DNA of 64,000 nt from an uncultured Collinsella sp. (GCA_900542315.1 UQMV01000001.1:62001-126000), one strand, 5' to 3'. Counted from the first letter of the stretch, positions 44,729 to 53,399 are shown. Program-made: numbers and translations. The notes: generated by a model not told the origin, from the sequence alone.

Positions 44729-44764
44729 TCGCTCGCATATGCTCAACCTGGACTGCGTTAACTG

Positions 44765-44799
44765 ACCTGTCAATAAGGGACAGGTTTATTTTGGCAGGT
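44765..44799. repeat. REP-like palindrome, GGGACAGG family, copy 8
   Basis: ACCTGTCAATAAGGGACAGG then TTTATTTTGGCAGGT. The right arm and the following TTTATCTGGGGAAACGC match copy 7 (inverse) and copy 5. Confidence 0.75.
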
Positions 44800-44816
44800 T
44801 TTATCTGGGGAAACGC

Positions 44817-44854
44817 AAATAGGGCCGTGACACCCATACGGCGTCGCGGCCCTT
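44817..44854. terminator. Terminator at the end of the PTS operon
   Basis: AGGGCCGTGAC pairs with GTCGCGGCCCT with one mismatch. On the minus strand TATTTG follows and on the plus strand TTTTCC, so either transcript could end here. It is 42 bp past the EIIA stop codon. Confidence 0.7.
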
Positions 44855-44895
44855 TTCCTTGGAGAAGGATCAATTGATTGAACGGGATGACCGTT

Positions 44896-45348
44896 CTAGT
44901 CTTCGAGTCCGCTATTGATGAGCTCCGCAATCTCAACGGGATCGGTGCTCGCGCGCACCTTGTCACGGAAGCCAGCGTCCATCAGCATCACGGCAGCCTT
45001 GGAGAGCAGACGCAGGTGCGTAGTTCCGGCCTCGCCGGCGGGCACGTACAGCGCGAGCGCAACATCGACGGGCACCCCATCGAAGTTCGGCCATTCAACG
45101 GGTTCGGTCAGTTTAAGCACGGCAACGCCCGGCATGTGGATCGCGTCGCTTTTGGCATGCGGAACGGCAAAACCGGCGACAAGGCCGGTTTCGGCCTCGT
45201 TCTCGCGAGCAATGAAGGCGGCCTCTACGGCAGATGCGTCATCGGCAAAGCCGAGCTCGATGGCCTGCTCGGACAAATAATGCAGGGCGTCCTCGCGCGA
45301 GGCGGCGGTATACCCGATTGTCACTTGGTTGGCAGATACAAATCCCAT
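44896..45348 (-). CDS. PTS EIIA component, fructose/mannitol family
   Basis: A 150-residue EIIA type 2 domain. The phosphorylated histidine is H64 in GFAVPHAKSDAI, and VLKLTEPVEW is the strand that packs behind it. It accepts phosphate from HPr and passes it to the EIIB part of the EIIBC protein encoded at 49419. It is the last gene of a minus-strand operon, 11 bases after the transketolase C-terminal gene, with GGAAGG before the ATG. A terminator hairpin follows. Confidence 0.92.
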   Translation of the reverse strand: MGFVSANQVTIGYTAASREDALHYLSEQAIELGFADDASAVEAAFIARENEAETGLVAGFAVPHAKSDAIHMPGVAVLKLTEPVEWPNFDGVPVDVALALYVPAGEAGTTHLRLLSKAAVMLMDAGFRDKVRASTDPVEIAELINSGLED

Positions 45349-45359
45349 GGAAACCTTCC

Positions 45360-46298
45360 TTACAACACGGACCTGACCGCAGCTTCGATGCCGTCGGTGT
45401 CCAAACCGTACTTGTGCAGCAAATCGACCGCAGGGCCGGACTCGCCATACACATCGCGCACGCCGACGCGACGCATCGGCACCGGATGCTGCTCCGCGAG
45501 CACCGAGGCCACGGCCTCGCCAAGACCACCGATAATCGAATGCTCCTCGGCAGTGACCACACGACCAGTCTTCTTGGCGCTGGCAACCACCAGGCGCTCA
45601 TCAAGCGGCTTGATCGTGTGCATATTGATGACCTCGGCATCGATACCATCGGCAGCGAGCGCCTCGGCAGCCTCAAGCGCCTCAGCGACCATAAGGCCAC
45701 AAGCGATGATGGTCACATCGGACCCCTCGCGCACGACCACGCCGCGACCAATCTTGAACTCATAGTCCTCGCAGTCGTTGATGACCGGTGTTGCCAGGCG
45801 TCCGAAACGCATGTAGACCGGCCCCTCAAACTCATAGGCGGCGCGCACGCATGCGCGAGCCTCGATGTCATCGGCGGGAACAATCACCGTCATACCCGGG
45901 ATCGTGCGCATGAGCGCGATGTCCTCGCAGCACTGATGCGTGGCACCGTCTTCACCGACCGATATGCCCGCATGCGTGGCACCGATTTTGACGTTGAGGT
46001 GCGGATAGCCGATGGAATTACGCACTTGCTCGTACGCGCGGCCGGCAGCGAACATGGCAAAGGTGCTCGCAAAGGCGACGTGACCCGTGGTCGCAATGCC
46101 GGCGGCAAGCCCCATCAGGTTGCTCTCGGCAATGCCGGCGTCGTAGAAGCGCTCAGGGTGCGCAGCCTTAAACTTACCGGTCTGCGTGGCGGCGGCCAGG
46201 TCGGCATCGAGAACCACAAAGTCATCGCGCTCATTGCCCAGCTCGACAAGTGCCTCGCCATAGCTAACGCGCGTGGCGACTTTCTTGACGTCTGCCAT
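45360..46298 (-). CDS. Transketolase, C-terminal subunit
   Basis: A 312-residue protein matching the pyrimidine-binding and C-terminal domains of transketolase (RVSYGEALVELG, DADLAAATQTGKF, AGIAESNLMGLAAG with the catalytic Glu near, EEHSIIGGLGEA). It forms one enzyme with the N-terminal subunit encoded just upstream; the two genes overlap as TAATG. Split transketolases are common in sugar operons of anaerobes. Together they shift two-carbon units between pentose, tetrose, hexose and heptulose phosphates using thiamine diphosphate. Confidence 0.94.
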   Translation of the reverse strand: MADVKKVATRVSYGEALVELGNERDDFVVLDADLAAATQTGKFKAAHPERFYDAGIAESNLMGLAAGIATTGHVAFASTFAMFAAGRAYEQVRNSIGYPHLNVKIGATHAGISVGEDGATHQCCEDIALMRTIPGMTVIVPADDIEARACVRAAYEFEGPVYMRFGRLATPVINDCEDYEFKIGRGVVVREGSDVTIIACGLMVAEALEAAEALAADGIDAEVINMHTIKPLDERLVVASAKKTGRVVTAEEHSIIGGLGEAVASVLAEQHPVPMRRVGVRDVYGESGPAVDLLHKYGLDTDGIEAAVRSVL

Positions 46299-47128
46299 TA
46301 GAGCTCCTCCCCTGCTGCTGCGAGCTCGGCCATGGCCTGCTCAAACTGTTCATCGTTGGGTGCCTTGCCGTGCCAGCCCACCTGGTTTTCCATAAAGGAG
46401 ACGCCCTTGCCCTTCACCGTCTCGGCGATAATGGCCACGGGCGAGTCGCTCACTTTGCGGGCCTCGGCAAAGGCGGCGGCAATCTGCGCCATGTCGTTAC
46501 CGTCGGCGAGCTCGATCACATGCCACTTAAAGGCGCGGAACTTGTCAGCGAGCGGCATGGCCGAGTTGACCTCATCGATCGTGCCGTCAATCTGCAAGCC
46601 GTTGTGGTCGACGACGGCAACAAGATTGTCGAGTGCATGGTTGCCGGCGAACATGGCCGCCTCCCACACCTGGCCTTCCTCGCACTCACCGTCGCCCAGC
46701 AACGTGTAGACACGGTAGCCGTCGCCCCAGTGCTTAGCGGCAAGCGCCATTCCAACTGCAGCAGAGATGCCCTGACCGAGCGATCCGGTGGACATATCGA
46801 TGCCAGGGGCGTCGTTCATGTTGGGATGGCCCTGCAGTCGGCTGCCAATATGGCGGAGCGTCTCGAGCTCTTCGACGGGAAAATAGCCGCGATTTGCCAA
46901 CACCGAATACAGGCCCGGCGCCGCGTGACCCTTGGAGAGCACAAAGCGATCGCGATCGGCCTTGTGAGGGTCGGCAGGATCGATATTCATTTCCTCAAAG
47001 TACAGATACGTCATGATGTCGGCAGCACCGAGCGATCCACCCGGGTGTCCCGACTTGGCCGCGTGAACCGCAGTCACGACACCCTTCCTGACCTCATTGG
47101 CGACCTTCGCCAGCTCCTGGTTGGTCAT
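46298..47128 (-). CDS. Transketolase, N-terminal (thiamine diphosphate) subunit
   Basis: A 276-residue subunit with the thiamine-diphosphate site: AAKSGHPGGSLGAADI and GDGECEEGQVWEAAMFAG (the GDG..N motif; the Asn is supplied in DHNGLQIDG). The ATG at 47128 follows GAGAGG. A stem-loop at 47152-47180 lies between it and the transaldolase gene. It is co-translated with the C-terminal subunit. Having a private transketolase next to a PTS suggests that the imported sugar enters the pentose-phosphate interconversions directly. Confidence 0.94.
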   Translation of the reverse strand: MTNQELAKVANEVRKGVVTAVHAAKSGHPGGSLGAADIMTYLYFEEMNIDPADPHKADRDRFVLSKGHAAPGLYSVLANRGYFPVEELETLRHIGSRLQGHPNMNDAPGIDMSTGSLGQGISAAVGMALAAKHWGDGYRVYTLLGDGECEEGQVWEAAMFAGNHALDNLVAVVDHNGLQIDGTIDEVNSAMPLADKFRAFKWHVIELADGNDMAQIAAAFAEARKVSDSPVAIIAETVKGKGVSFMENQVGWHGKAPNDEQFEQAMAELAAAGEEL

Positions 47129-47151
47129 ACGAATTCCTCTCTTGAGAACAA

Positions 47152-47180
47152 CCCCGGCACCGGATGACACGATGCCGGGG
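47152..47180 (-). promoter_or_regulatory. Intercistronic stem-loop (transaldolase / transketolase)
   Basis: CCCCGGCA and TGCCGGGG form a perfect 8-bp stem with a 13-base loop. It lies in the 63-bp gap and may set the ratio of upstream to downstream mRNA. Confidence 0.7.
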
Positions 47181-47191
47181 CAATCCACTCG

Positions 47192-47875
47192 TTAAGCCTG
47201 AGCGACGACCTTCTGCCAGTCGGCCTCGAACGAGGCAAGGCCCTGATCGGTCAGCGGATGGTGCAGGCACTTCTTAAGGGCTGCCATGGGCACGGTCGCG
47301 ATATCGGCGCCAAGCAGCGCGGCCTGGGTTACGTGGTTGGGCGTACGAACCGAGGCGGTGATGATCTCGACGGTGTCGTCGACGTTCTTGCCCGTCCAGT
47401 CGTAGTTCTTAATGCAGGTCACGACGTTGTCGAGCTGCGAGATACCGTCCTCGGCGATGTCGTCGAAACGACCGACAAACGGGCTGATGTAGCGAGCACC
47501 GGCGTTGGCGGCCATAAGGGCCTGCGTCGGCGAGAAGACGAGCGTCATGTTGACGCGCACGCCAGCATCGGCCAGCGCACGGCAGGCGGCAAGGCCGGCC
47601 TCGCACACGGGAAGCTTGACCACGATGTTGGGGGCGAGGGCGGCAAGGCGCTTGCCCTCCTCGATCATACCCTCGGCAGTGGTCGCGGTAGACTCGGCGG
47701 ACACGGGCAGGCCCTCGCAGAGCTCGGCAATCTTGAGCATATGCGGCTCAAAGTCGGCAAGCTTGCCGCCGGTCTTGGCGTACAGGGACGGGTTGGTGGT
47801 AACACCGGCCAGGCAGCCCCAGCTCTTGGCCTCGGCAATCTCGTCCAGATTGGCGGTATCGATAAAGAACTTCAT
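47192..47875 (-). CDS. Transaldolase, small (TalC/FSA-like) type
   Basis: A 227-residue TIM-barrel aldolase. It starts MKFFIDTANLDEI, has GVTTNPSL at 24-31, and the Schiff-base lysine is K87 in NIVVKLPVC. Length and motifs place it in the TalC/MipB group, which contains both transaldolases and fructose-6-phosphate aldolases; sequence alone does not separate them here. The shorter start (47875) is used because a longer frame would begin inside the upstream spacer. With the adjacent transketolase pair, a transaldolase role is more likely. Confidence 0.9.
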   Translation of the reverse strand: MKFFIDTANLDEIAEAKSWGCLAGVTTNPSLYAKTGGKLADFEPHMLKIAELCEGLPVSAESTATTAEGMIEEGKRLAALAPNIVVKLPVCEAGLAACRALADAGVRVNMTLVFSPTQALMAANAGARYISPFVGRFDDIAEDGISQLDNVVTCIKNYDWTGKNVDDTVEIITASVRTPNHVTQAALLGADIATVPMAALKKCLHHPLTDQGLASFEADWQKVVAQA

Positions 47876-47911
47876 GGTGAACCCCTTCAAAGGAAGCTAA
47901 AACTCAAAAGA

Positions 47912-47942
47912 ATGGGACAAAGGGACTGCCCCTTTGTCCCAT
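47912..47942. repeat. REP-like palindrome, GGGACAGG family, copy 9
   Basis: ATGGGACAAAGGG and CCCTTTGTCCCAT are perfect 13-bp complements around ACTGC. It lies inside the PTS operon, between the GatZ-like and transaldolase genes. Confidence 0.78.
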
Positions 47943-47944
47943 GT

Positions 47945-47980
47945 GCCGGGCCTGCAGCTGGGACATGCCCCAGGCCCGGC
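47945..47980 (-). promoter_or_regulatory. Intercistronic stem-loop (GatZ-like / transaldolase)
   Basis: GCCGGGCCTG and CAGGCCCGGC form a perfect 10-bp stem with a 16-base loop, just after copy 9 of the REP-like family. There is no T tract, so mRNA processing or stabilisation is more likely than termination. Confidence 0.7.
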
Positions 47981-47999
47981 GTCGCGTAGGAAAAGCTAC

Positions 48000-49274
48000 T
48001 CACTCGGCAAGAGCGGCCTCGATGCGGGTCGTGACGCCCTTGAGGTTAAGACCGACGACGTACTGCTTGATCGGGCGCTTGATGTGCTCGATGACAAAGC
48101 GCTTGCCGTCGATGTCCTGAGCGGCGAGGTTGCGGTAGAGCTTCTCGACCTGCTCCTTGACCTCAGGATTGTTAAAGGCGTAGTGACCGGAGACATCCAG
48201 GATCTTCAGGCTGAGCTCATCGTCGGCAAGAATGTCGTCGACCTGCAGGTTGACGTCGTCGCCAGTCATCCACTTGCGCCAGCGCTCGGTCTTGATAGCC
48301 TTGACCAGCAGGGTGTGATACAGGTCGGAGGGGTCATCGCACAGACCGTTGTCGACCAGGATCTGCTCGGTGGCGCAGAGCTTGAGGTAGGCGCGGGTCT
48401 CCTCGGTGCCATACTGCGGAGCAACGTTGGAGGCGGTCACGTGTGCCGGGATGTGCTCGAGCAGCGTCGCGTCGTCCAGATAGTCGGCGTTGTGCTCCTT
48501 CAGGCCCACGCCGTAGCGCTTAGCCATGTCGGCGAGCTCGCGGGCATTCTTGAAGTTGTAATGGCCGACCTGCTCGGTCCAACGGGTGAGCGTACCGGTC
48601 TGGCCGACGATAAAGGTGGGCATGGGGCAGCCGCGCTTCTCGAGCTCGGGCTGCAGCTGAGAAATGAACTCCTCGTACTTATCGGTAGAGGTCAAGCCGC
48701 CATTGGTCTCCTCGGTACCGACCTCATAGGCAACCTCGGGCAGGTTATGCTCGCGACGGTACTGCTCAAGGTAGTCGATAAGATCAATCGTGCGGCGAAG
48801 CACCACGTCGAGCGGAATAACCTTGCCGATCTGATAGGGGTCCTTGGTGGGGTCGACCATCAGCAGGTCAAAGCCCGCCTCCATGTCGGCGACGAAGGAC
48901 TTGCGGGCGAGCTCCATGGCCTCGTCCTCGGGCAGGTGGGCGTTACGCTCCTCGTCGCGCTGCCACGGACCGCCGTGATCGCGGCACAGGTAGTACGGAC
49001 CGGTGTAACCCACCTCGTCGGCAACCTTCTTGATGTCGGCGGCAAAGCGCGTCTGGTCCCAACCGTTGACGTAGCCGGCGCCCATCTCGTCCATATCGAC
49101 TTGGTTGCGGCTGGCGATAAACATGGGCGGGAAATCCTCGTCCTTGGCAAGCTCGAACACGGCCTGAATCAGGTTGGAGCTCATGGGGCCAATGCCGACC
49201 ATGGTTGCGTGATCGCCGCTATCCTGCAGCTTGAGCATGCCCTGAACGGCCTGACGGATGGTGAGGTTGGACAT
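48000..49274 (-). CDS. Class II tagatose-bisphosphate aldolase family, GatZ/KbaZ-like subunit
   Basis: A 424-residue protein of the GatZ/KbaZ family: MFIASRNQVDMDEMGAGYVN, YLCRDHGGPWQRDEERN, MVDPTKDPYQIGKVIP, AYEVGTEETNGG and LKEHNADYLDD are typical. In enterobacteria this protein is the non-catalytic partner that activates GatY or KbaY, which cleave tagatose-1,6-bisphosphate. No GatY-like gene is in this operon, so either a partner lies elsewhere or this protein has its own activity. The ATG follows AAGGAG. A structured spacer separates it from the EIIBC gene. Confidence 0.88.
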   Translation of the reverse strand: MSNLTIRQAVQGMLKLQDSGDHATMVGIGPMSSNLIQAVFELAKDEDFPPMFIASRNQVDMDEMGAGYVNGWDQTRFAADIKKVADEVGYTGPYYLCRDHGGPWQRDEERNAHLPEDEAMELARKSFVADMEAGFDLLMVDPTKDPYQIGKVIPLDVVLRRTIDLIDYLEQYRREHNLPEVAYEVGTEETNGGLTSTDKYEEFISQLQPELEKRGCPMPTFIVGQTGTLTRWTEQVGHYNFKNARELADMAKRYGVGLKEHNADYLDDATLLEHIPAHVTASNVAPQYGTEETRAYLKLCATEQILVDNGLCDDPSDLYHTLLVKAIKTERWRKWMTGDDVNLQVDDILADDELSLKILDVSGHYAFNNPEVKEQVEKLYRNLAAQDIDGKRFVIEHIKRPIKQYVVGLNLKGVTTRIEAALAE

Positions 49275-49343
49275 TTTGTTCTCCTTCTCCAGAGGATTTT
49301 TGACAAAAGTTCCCTGGGACCCAGATGTGGGCCCTATCAGTAC

Positions 49344-49403
49344 GGATGGATTTTGTTGTGTAGGGGCGGTTGTGCGGAGTCAAATCCATCCCTCCGCACA
49401 ACC
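49344..49403 (-). promoter_or_regulatory. Pseudoknot-like leader between EIIBC and GatZ-like genes
   Basis: GGTTGTGCGGAG pairs with CTCCGCACAACC (49368-49379 and 49392-49403), a perfect 12-bp stem. Its loop holds AAATCCATCC, which is also perfectly complementary to GGATGGATTT at 49344-49353. Read on the minus strand, the loop of the first hairpin can pair with sequence downstream, either as an H-type pseudoknot or as an alternative fold. Confidence 0.75.
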
Positions 49404-49418
49404 GGAGTCCTTAAAGGT

Positions 49419-50891
49419 TTACTTGGCCTGCTTATCGAGCGTGGGCTTCATGGCAATCAGGATTGCAGCGGCGACCACGGCGCCAATCACGATGTCCAGG
49501 CAGAACAGCGCGACGTTGTTGGTGGCAAGGGCGACGATAAAGCCACCGTGCGGGACGTAGCAGTCGATGCCCTGGAAGGCGGCAAGTGCCGCACCCACGG
49601 CAGAGCCGATGCAAATGCCGGGCAGGGTGTGACCGAGGTCCTTGACCGCGAAGGGGATAGCACCCTCGGTAATACCGATGCAGCCCATGAACAGCGCGGA
49701 GATGCCCATCTGGCGGTCAGCGTCATCGAACTTGTTCTTGGCGATGAGCGCAGCGAGGCCACAGGCGATCGGGGGAACGGCGACGGCGACGCGGAACATA
49801 CCGTTAGGACCGTAGATACCGGAGGCCATGATGGCCATGGTGAAGGTCGAGGCGGTCTTGTTGATGGGGCCACCCATATCGAAGGCGGTCATAACGCCAA
49901 TGACCAGACCCAGGACAACTGCGGAACCGCCCTGCAGGCTGCCGAGCACGCCGGTGAGCCAGTCCATCACAAAGCCAAGCGGCGTGGCCAGGATGTAGAT
50001 ATAGGCCATGCCCAGGACAAGCGAGGTCAGAATCGGGATGATCAGGATGGGCATGATGGTCTGGATGGTGTTGTTGACCTTCCAGGTCTTCATCCAGCGG
50101 ACAAAGTAGCCGCAGATGACCGCCATGATCATGGCGCCCAAGAAGCCGGTCGAAACGCTGTTGCCGTTAGGGGTAACGACAGCGTTGTTGACCAGGTAGC
50201 CCAGGACAAAACCGGGGGCGAGCGCGGGCTTGCCGGCCATCGAGTAGGAGATGTATGCCGCAAGCACCGGGATCATCATGGAGATGCCGGCCATGCCGAT
50301 GGTGTTAAGGCTCACCATCAGCGGGTTCGTAACCTCCATGCCGTTGGCGCCGGCGGTACCGGATGCCAGCGAGAAGGCAAGAAACACGCCGCCGATAACG
50401 ACGATGGGGATAAAATAGGAAACGCCGGTATTGAATGCATTGAGCAGCGTCTTGCCAGGATCGGCAAAGATAGACTGCTTGGACGCCGGTGTCGGGGCCT
50501 GCGGGGCAGCGGAGACGGCCTTCTTCTCTGCCTTGGCCTCGGCCTTGGGCGCGTCAACGGCGCCACCCGTCGCCTTGATGATCTCAATGGCCTGGTCGAT
50601 GATCTTTACCGGATCGGCGATTACATCCGAGGTGCCGACCTTCAGGAACTTGCCCTCGGCCATCTTCTGCTCAAAACGGTCCTCGTTCTCGACACCCACG
50701 TCGACGGACTCCAGGACCAGGTCGGCGGAGTCCACGTCTTCCTGCGTGAGCTCATTCTCGATACCCAGGCCACCCTGAGCCTCGACCTTGCACTCGATGC
50801 CACGGGCGGCGCATTCATCCTGAATCGCCTTCTGGGCCATATACGTGTGGGCGATACCCACAGTACAGGCGGCAACGCCTACGATCTTCAT
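49419..50891 (-). CDS. PTS EIIBC component, fructose-like family
   Basis: A 490-residue permease. Residues 1-105 form EIIB (MKIVGVAACTVGIAHTYMA, phosphocysteine C9; the usual CPTG is CTVG here). A Lys/Ala-rich linker (about 110-150) leads into EIIC of the Fru family (about 155-490, eight or more membrane segments; AFDMGGPINKTA is its hallmark). It imports and phosphorylates a ketose or polyol using phosphate from the EIIA encoded at the other end of the operon. The ATG at 50891 follows GAGGGA by five bases. Specific sugar not determinable. Confidence 0.92.
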   Translation of the reverse strand: MKIVGVAACTVGIAHTYMAQKAIQDECAARGIECKVEAQGGLGIENELTQEDVDSADLVLESVDVGVENEDRFEQKMAEGKFLKVGTSDVIADPVKIIDQAIEIIKATGGAVDAPKAEAKAEKKAVSAAPQAPTPASKQSIFADPGKTLLNAFNTGVSYFIPIVVIGGVFLAFSLASGTAGANGMEVTNPLMVSLNTIGMAGISMMIPVLAAYISYSMAGKPALAPGFVLGYLVNNAVVTPNGNSVSTGFLGAMIMAVICGYFVRWMKTWKVNNTIQTIMPILIIPILTSLVLGMAYIYILATPLGFVMDWLTGVLGSLQGGSAVVLGLVIGVMTAFDMGGPINKTASTFTMAIMASGIYGPNGMFRVAVAVPPIACGLAALIAKNKFDDADRQMGISALFMGCIGITEGAIPFAVKDLGHTLPGICIGSAVGAALAAFQGIDCYVPHGGFIVALATNNVALFCLDIVIGAVVAAAILIAMKPTLDKQAK

Positions 50892-51302
50892 TGCTTCCCT
50901 CTTTTCATAGAGTTGCATGCGCAAGACACCGTTTGCGGAGGCCTCCGGAGCATCCCCTGCCGTTTGGACTTGCTGTCTTTTCGACAAGACCAATATAGAT
51001 TTCCAACATCGATAAATCGAGTTCATTTCGGTAAACGCGCAGGTCAGAGCGCTAGTTATGCAATTTAGTTATACGCTTAACCTAAAATGAATCCTGCGTT
51101 TTTGACCCTTTTCTTAAAAGTCAAGAAGTATTTGATTTTCTCGGTAGACGGCAGTCCTGCATGCCCGCCACAAATTTCGGAGCCCACGAATACGGTATTG
51201 CTGCATACTCATGGAAGGGCGAAAGGACGGACAGAAGCGCGTTCCTGCAACCCGAATGCGAACCACCGTGCCAAGAAACGCAATGTGTCGAAAGGAGCCG
51301 CT
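50892..51302. promoter_or_regulatory. Divergent control region, PTS operon and LacI gene
   Basis: This 411-bp gap separates the starts of EIIBC (minus) and the LacI regulator (plus). It holds a 12-bp palindrome TCGATAAATCGA (51009-51020), AT-rich stretches at 51050-51090 that fit promoter DNA, and no convincing open frame. The palindrome is a candidate operator for the LacI protein; a classical LacI-type 14-bp site was not found. I see no clear -35/-10 pair with good spacing. Confidence 0.5.
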
Positions 51303-52313
51303 GTGGCCAAACAGCGCGTTACGATCGCAGACGTCGCCCGCGAGGCGGGGACTTCAACAGCCAGCGTCTCGTATTACCTCAACGACAAACGAGACAAGCT
51401 CAGCGACAAAACACAGGCAAAGATCGCGCACGTTATAAAAGAGTTGGGATATATCCCCAACGCCCAGGCGCAAACACTCACCGGCAAGCACACCCACGTC
51501 ATCGCCATCATCATCTTGGATAACACCAACAAATGGGCGGGCCTCGTCCTCAACGGCATGGAACAGGTCATGCTCCCCGCGGGCTACCAGACGGTCGTTT
51601 GCACCAGCAATTTCAACCCCGAGACCGAGCTCATGTATGTCGACAAAATGCTCTCGCTAGGCGTCGATGGCTTTATCATCCAGCCCACGGCCAACTTCAA
51701 GGCCGTTCACGACCGCATCAAGCGCGCCGGTAAGCCTGTTGTCTTTTTTGACGCGGCCATCTACAGCCCGGGCACCAGCTGGATCAAGACCAACCTCTAT
51801 GACGGCGTATACAATGCCACGCAGACGCTTCTCGATGCCGGCTACGAGGACTTTTTCTCCATCGCCGCCAACATGACCGAAATGCGCACCCGCATGGAGC
51901 GTTTTCAGGGGTATGCCGAGGCGTTGGCTGCCAGCGGACAAATCTACAAAGCCATTTCCATCGACCACAACAAACCGTCGGTCAATGAATTCACCGAGTA
52001 CTTTAAGTACAAGCTCAACCCCGCCAAGCGCACACTTATCTTCGTACAAAATCAGTGGGCACTCCCCCGTGTCTACAAGGCACTTCAGCCCATGGCCCAT
52101 CTGCTTCCACAGCAAATCGGTCTTTTGGGACTCAACTGCGAAGACTGGACCAACCTCACCACCCCGACCGTCTCCACGATCATAGAACCCGTCGACCAGG
52201 AAGGCAGAGAGGCAGCCGAGATGCTTCTCGCGCTGCTCGACGGCAGCAGCGCGCCCGGCGAGCAGCGCATTCTCGAATGCAAGCTCAATTGGCTCGGCTC
52301 CACCTCGATCTAG
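51303..52313 (+). CDS. LacI-family regulator of the PTS operon
   Basis: A 336-residue regulator: HTH with TIADVAREAGTSTASVSYYL at 7-26, hinge NAQAQTLTG, and a sugar-binding effector domain (IIILDNTNKWAGLVLNGME, VDGFIIQPTA). The GTG at 51303 is chosen because AAAGGAG is six bases upstream. It faces away from the PTS genes, the usual layout of a local repressor. Effector is likely the imported sugar phosphate or a downstream intermediate. Confidence 0.9.
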   Translation: MAKQRVTIADVAREAGTSTASVSYYLNDKRDKLSDKTQAKIAHVIKELGYIPNAQAQTLTGKHTHVIAIIILDNTNKWAGLVLNGMEQVMLPAGYQTVVCTSNFNPETELMYVDKMLSLGVDGFIIQPTANFKAVHDRIKRAGKPVVFFDAAIYSPGTSWIKTNLYDGVYNATQTLLDAGYEDFFSIAANMTEMRTRMERFQGYAEALAASGQIYKAISIDHNKPSVNEFTEYFKYKLNPAKRTLIFVQNQWALPRVYKALQPMAHLLPQQIGLLGLNCEDWTNLTTPTVSTIIEPVDQEGREAAEMLLALLDGSSAPGEQRILECKLNWLGSTSI

Positions 52314-52445
52314 GCTGTGGGACACACCTATTGGGGGATCGGCTCTTGATAGCATTTCTCCCCCATTTTAGTGTCGGTCGGTCGACCACCCAAGGGATGC
52401 TCCTGCTAGACTGGTAGATTCCCAACCGTCTAGCCAGGAGCCATC

Positions 52446-53399
52446 ATGTCGCGCAAGGCCGCCTACAAACAAGTTCTTTCCATCGGCACCGCCGTGGTGC
52501 TGGGATTTGCGCTGTTCACGGGATCGGTTGACGGGGCGCCCAAGCTGCTGTCGCCGCAAAGCGACGAGCAGGCGGCAACCCTGGCCGAGAAGCAAAACGA
52601 GAGTCCCAGTCGCACTGACGACGAGGCGGACCTGGTCGCCCGACTCGAGTCGGGTACGGCTAGTTCATCGAACTCCAACGCTGACGCTGAATCCAACGAC
52701 GACACCGCAACGGACGCCGCCACTGCCACGCCCATCGACGAAGTCGAAAACCCCGACCTCGAGCGCGCCCGTGGCGTATATCTCAGCAGCATCCCCGACT
52801 ATGCCGGCAACCCTTACGTCGCCCTGCGCGCCGACAGCACGCACTCGCTCGGCACGCCGTCGTTTACGCTCGCCGAGTACGAACGGGCGAGCGAAGAAGG
52901 CTGCTTTAAGAAATTCTCCAAGCTCGACAGCCTCGGCCGCACCCGCAAGGCGCTCGCCTGCGTGGGTCCCGAATCGCTTGGCCAAGGCAAGCGCGGCGAT
53001 ATCTCGCGCATCCACCCCGCCGGCTGGCATCAGCAGCGCTACGACTTTATTCCGGGCGAAAGCCTCTACAACCGCTGCCACCTCATCGCTTGGTCGCTCT
53101 GCGCCGAAAACGCCAACCGCAAGAACCTGCTCACCGGCACGCGCTATCTCAACGAGACGGGCATGTTGCCCTTTGAGGAGCAGATCCTCAACTACATCCA
53201 CGAGACAGGAAACCACGTGCTCTATCGCGTCACGCCCATGTACAACGAGGAGGAACTCGTCTGCCGCGGCGTTCGCCTCGAGGCGCAATCCGTCGAGGAT
53301 CACGGCAAGACGCTGTGCTTTCACGTGTACTGCTACAACCTGCAGCCCCACGTGCAGATTGACTACGCCACGGGCAAAAACCAGGCATCTGGAGAGTAG
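52446..53399 (+). CDS. Secreted DNA/RNA non-specific endonuclease
   Basis: A 317-residue protein. A membrane-like signal segment (about 10-30) precedes a low-complexity Ser/Asp/Glu region (about 35-100), so it is probably secreted or membrane-tethered. The nuclease domain (about 110-315) has YNRCHLIAWSL with catalytic H212, followed by NRKNLLTGTRYLNETGM and the metal-side GNHVLYRVTP. This matches bacterial beta-beta-alpha nucleases related to EndA and streptodornases; the usual DRGH is NRCH here, as in many gut Firmicutes copies. Role: extracellular nucleic acid scavenging or biofilm and neutrophil-trap DNA degradation. The ATG follows AGGAG. Confidence 0.9.
   Translation: MSRKAAYKQVLSIGTAVVLGFALFTGSVDGAPKLLSPQSDEQAATLAEKQNESPSRTDDEADLVARLESGTASSSNSNADAESNDDTATDAATATPIDEVENPDLERARGVYLSSIPDYAGNPYVALRADSTHSLGTPSFTLAEYERASEEGCFKKFSKLDSLGRTRKALACVGPESLGQGKRGDISRIHPAGWHQQRYDFIPGESLYNRCHLIAWSLCAENANRKNLLTGTRYLNETGMLPFEEQILNYIHETGNHVLYRVTPMYNEEELVCRGVRLEAQSVEDHGKTLCFHVYCYNLQPHVQIDYATGKNQASGE

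Noticed and set aside
47934..51068. A 1044-residue plus-strand frame opposite the PTS operon
   Set aside because: It mirrors the codon pattern of the GatZ-like and EIIBC genes and is full of His/Asp/Gly runs without domain logic; the minus-strand genes have clear families and starts.
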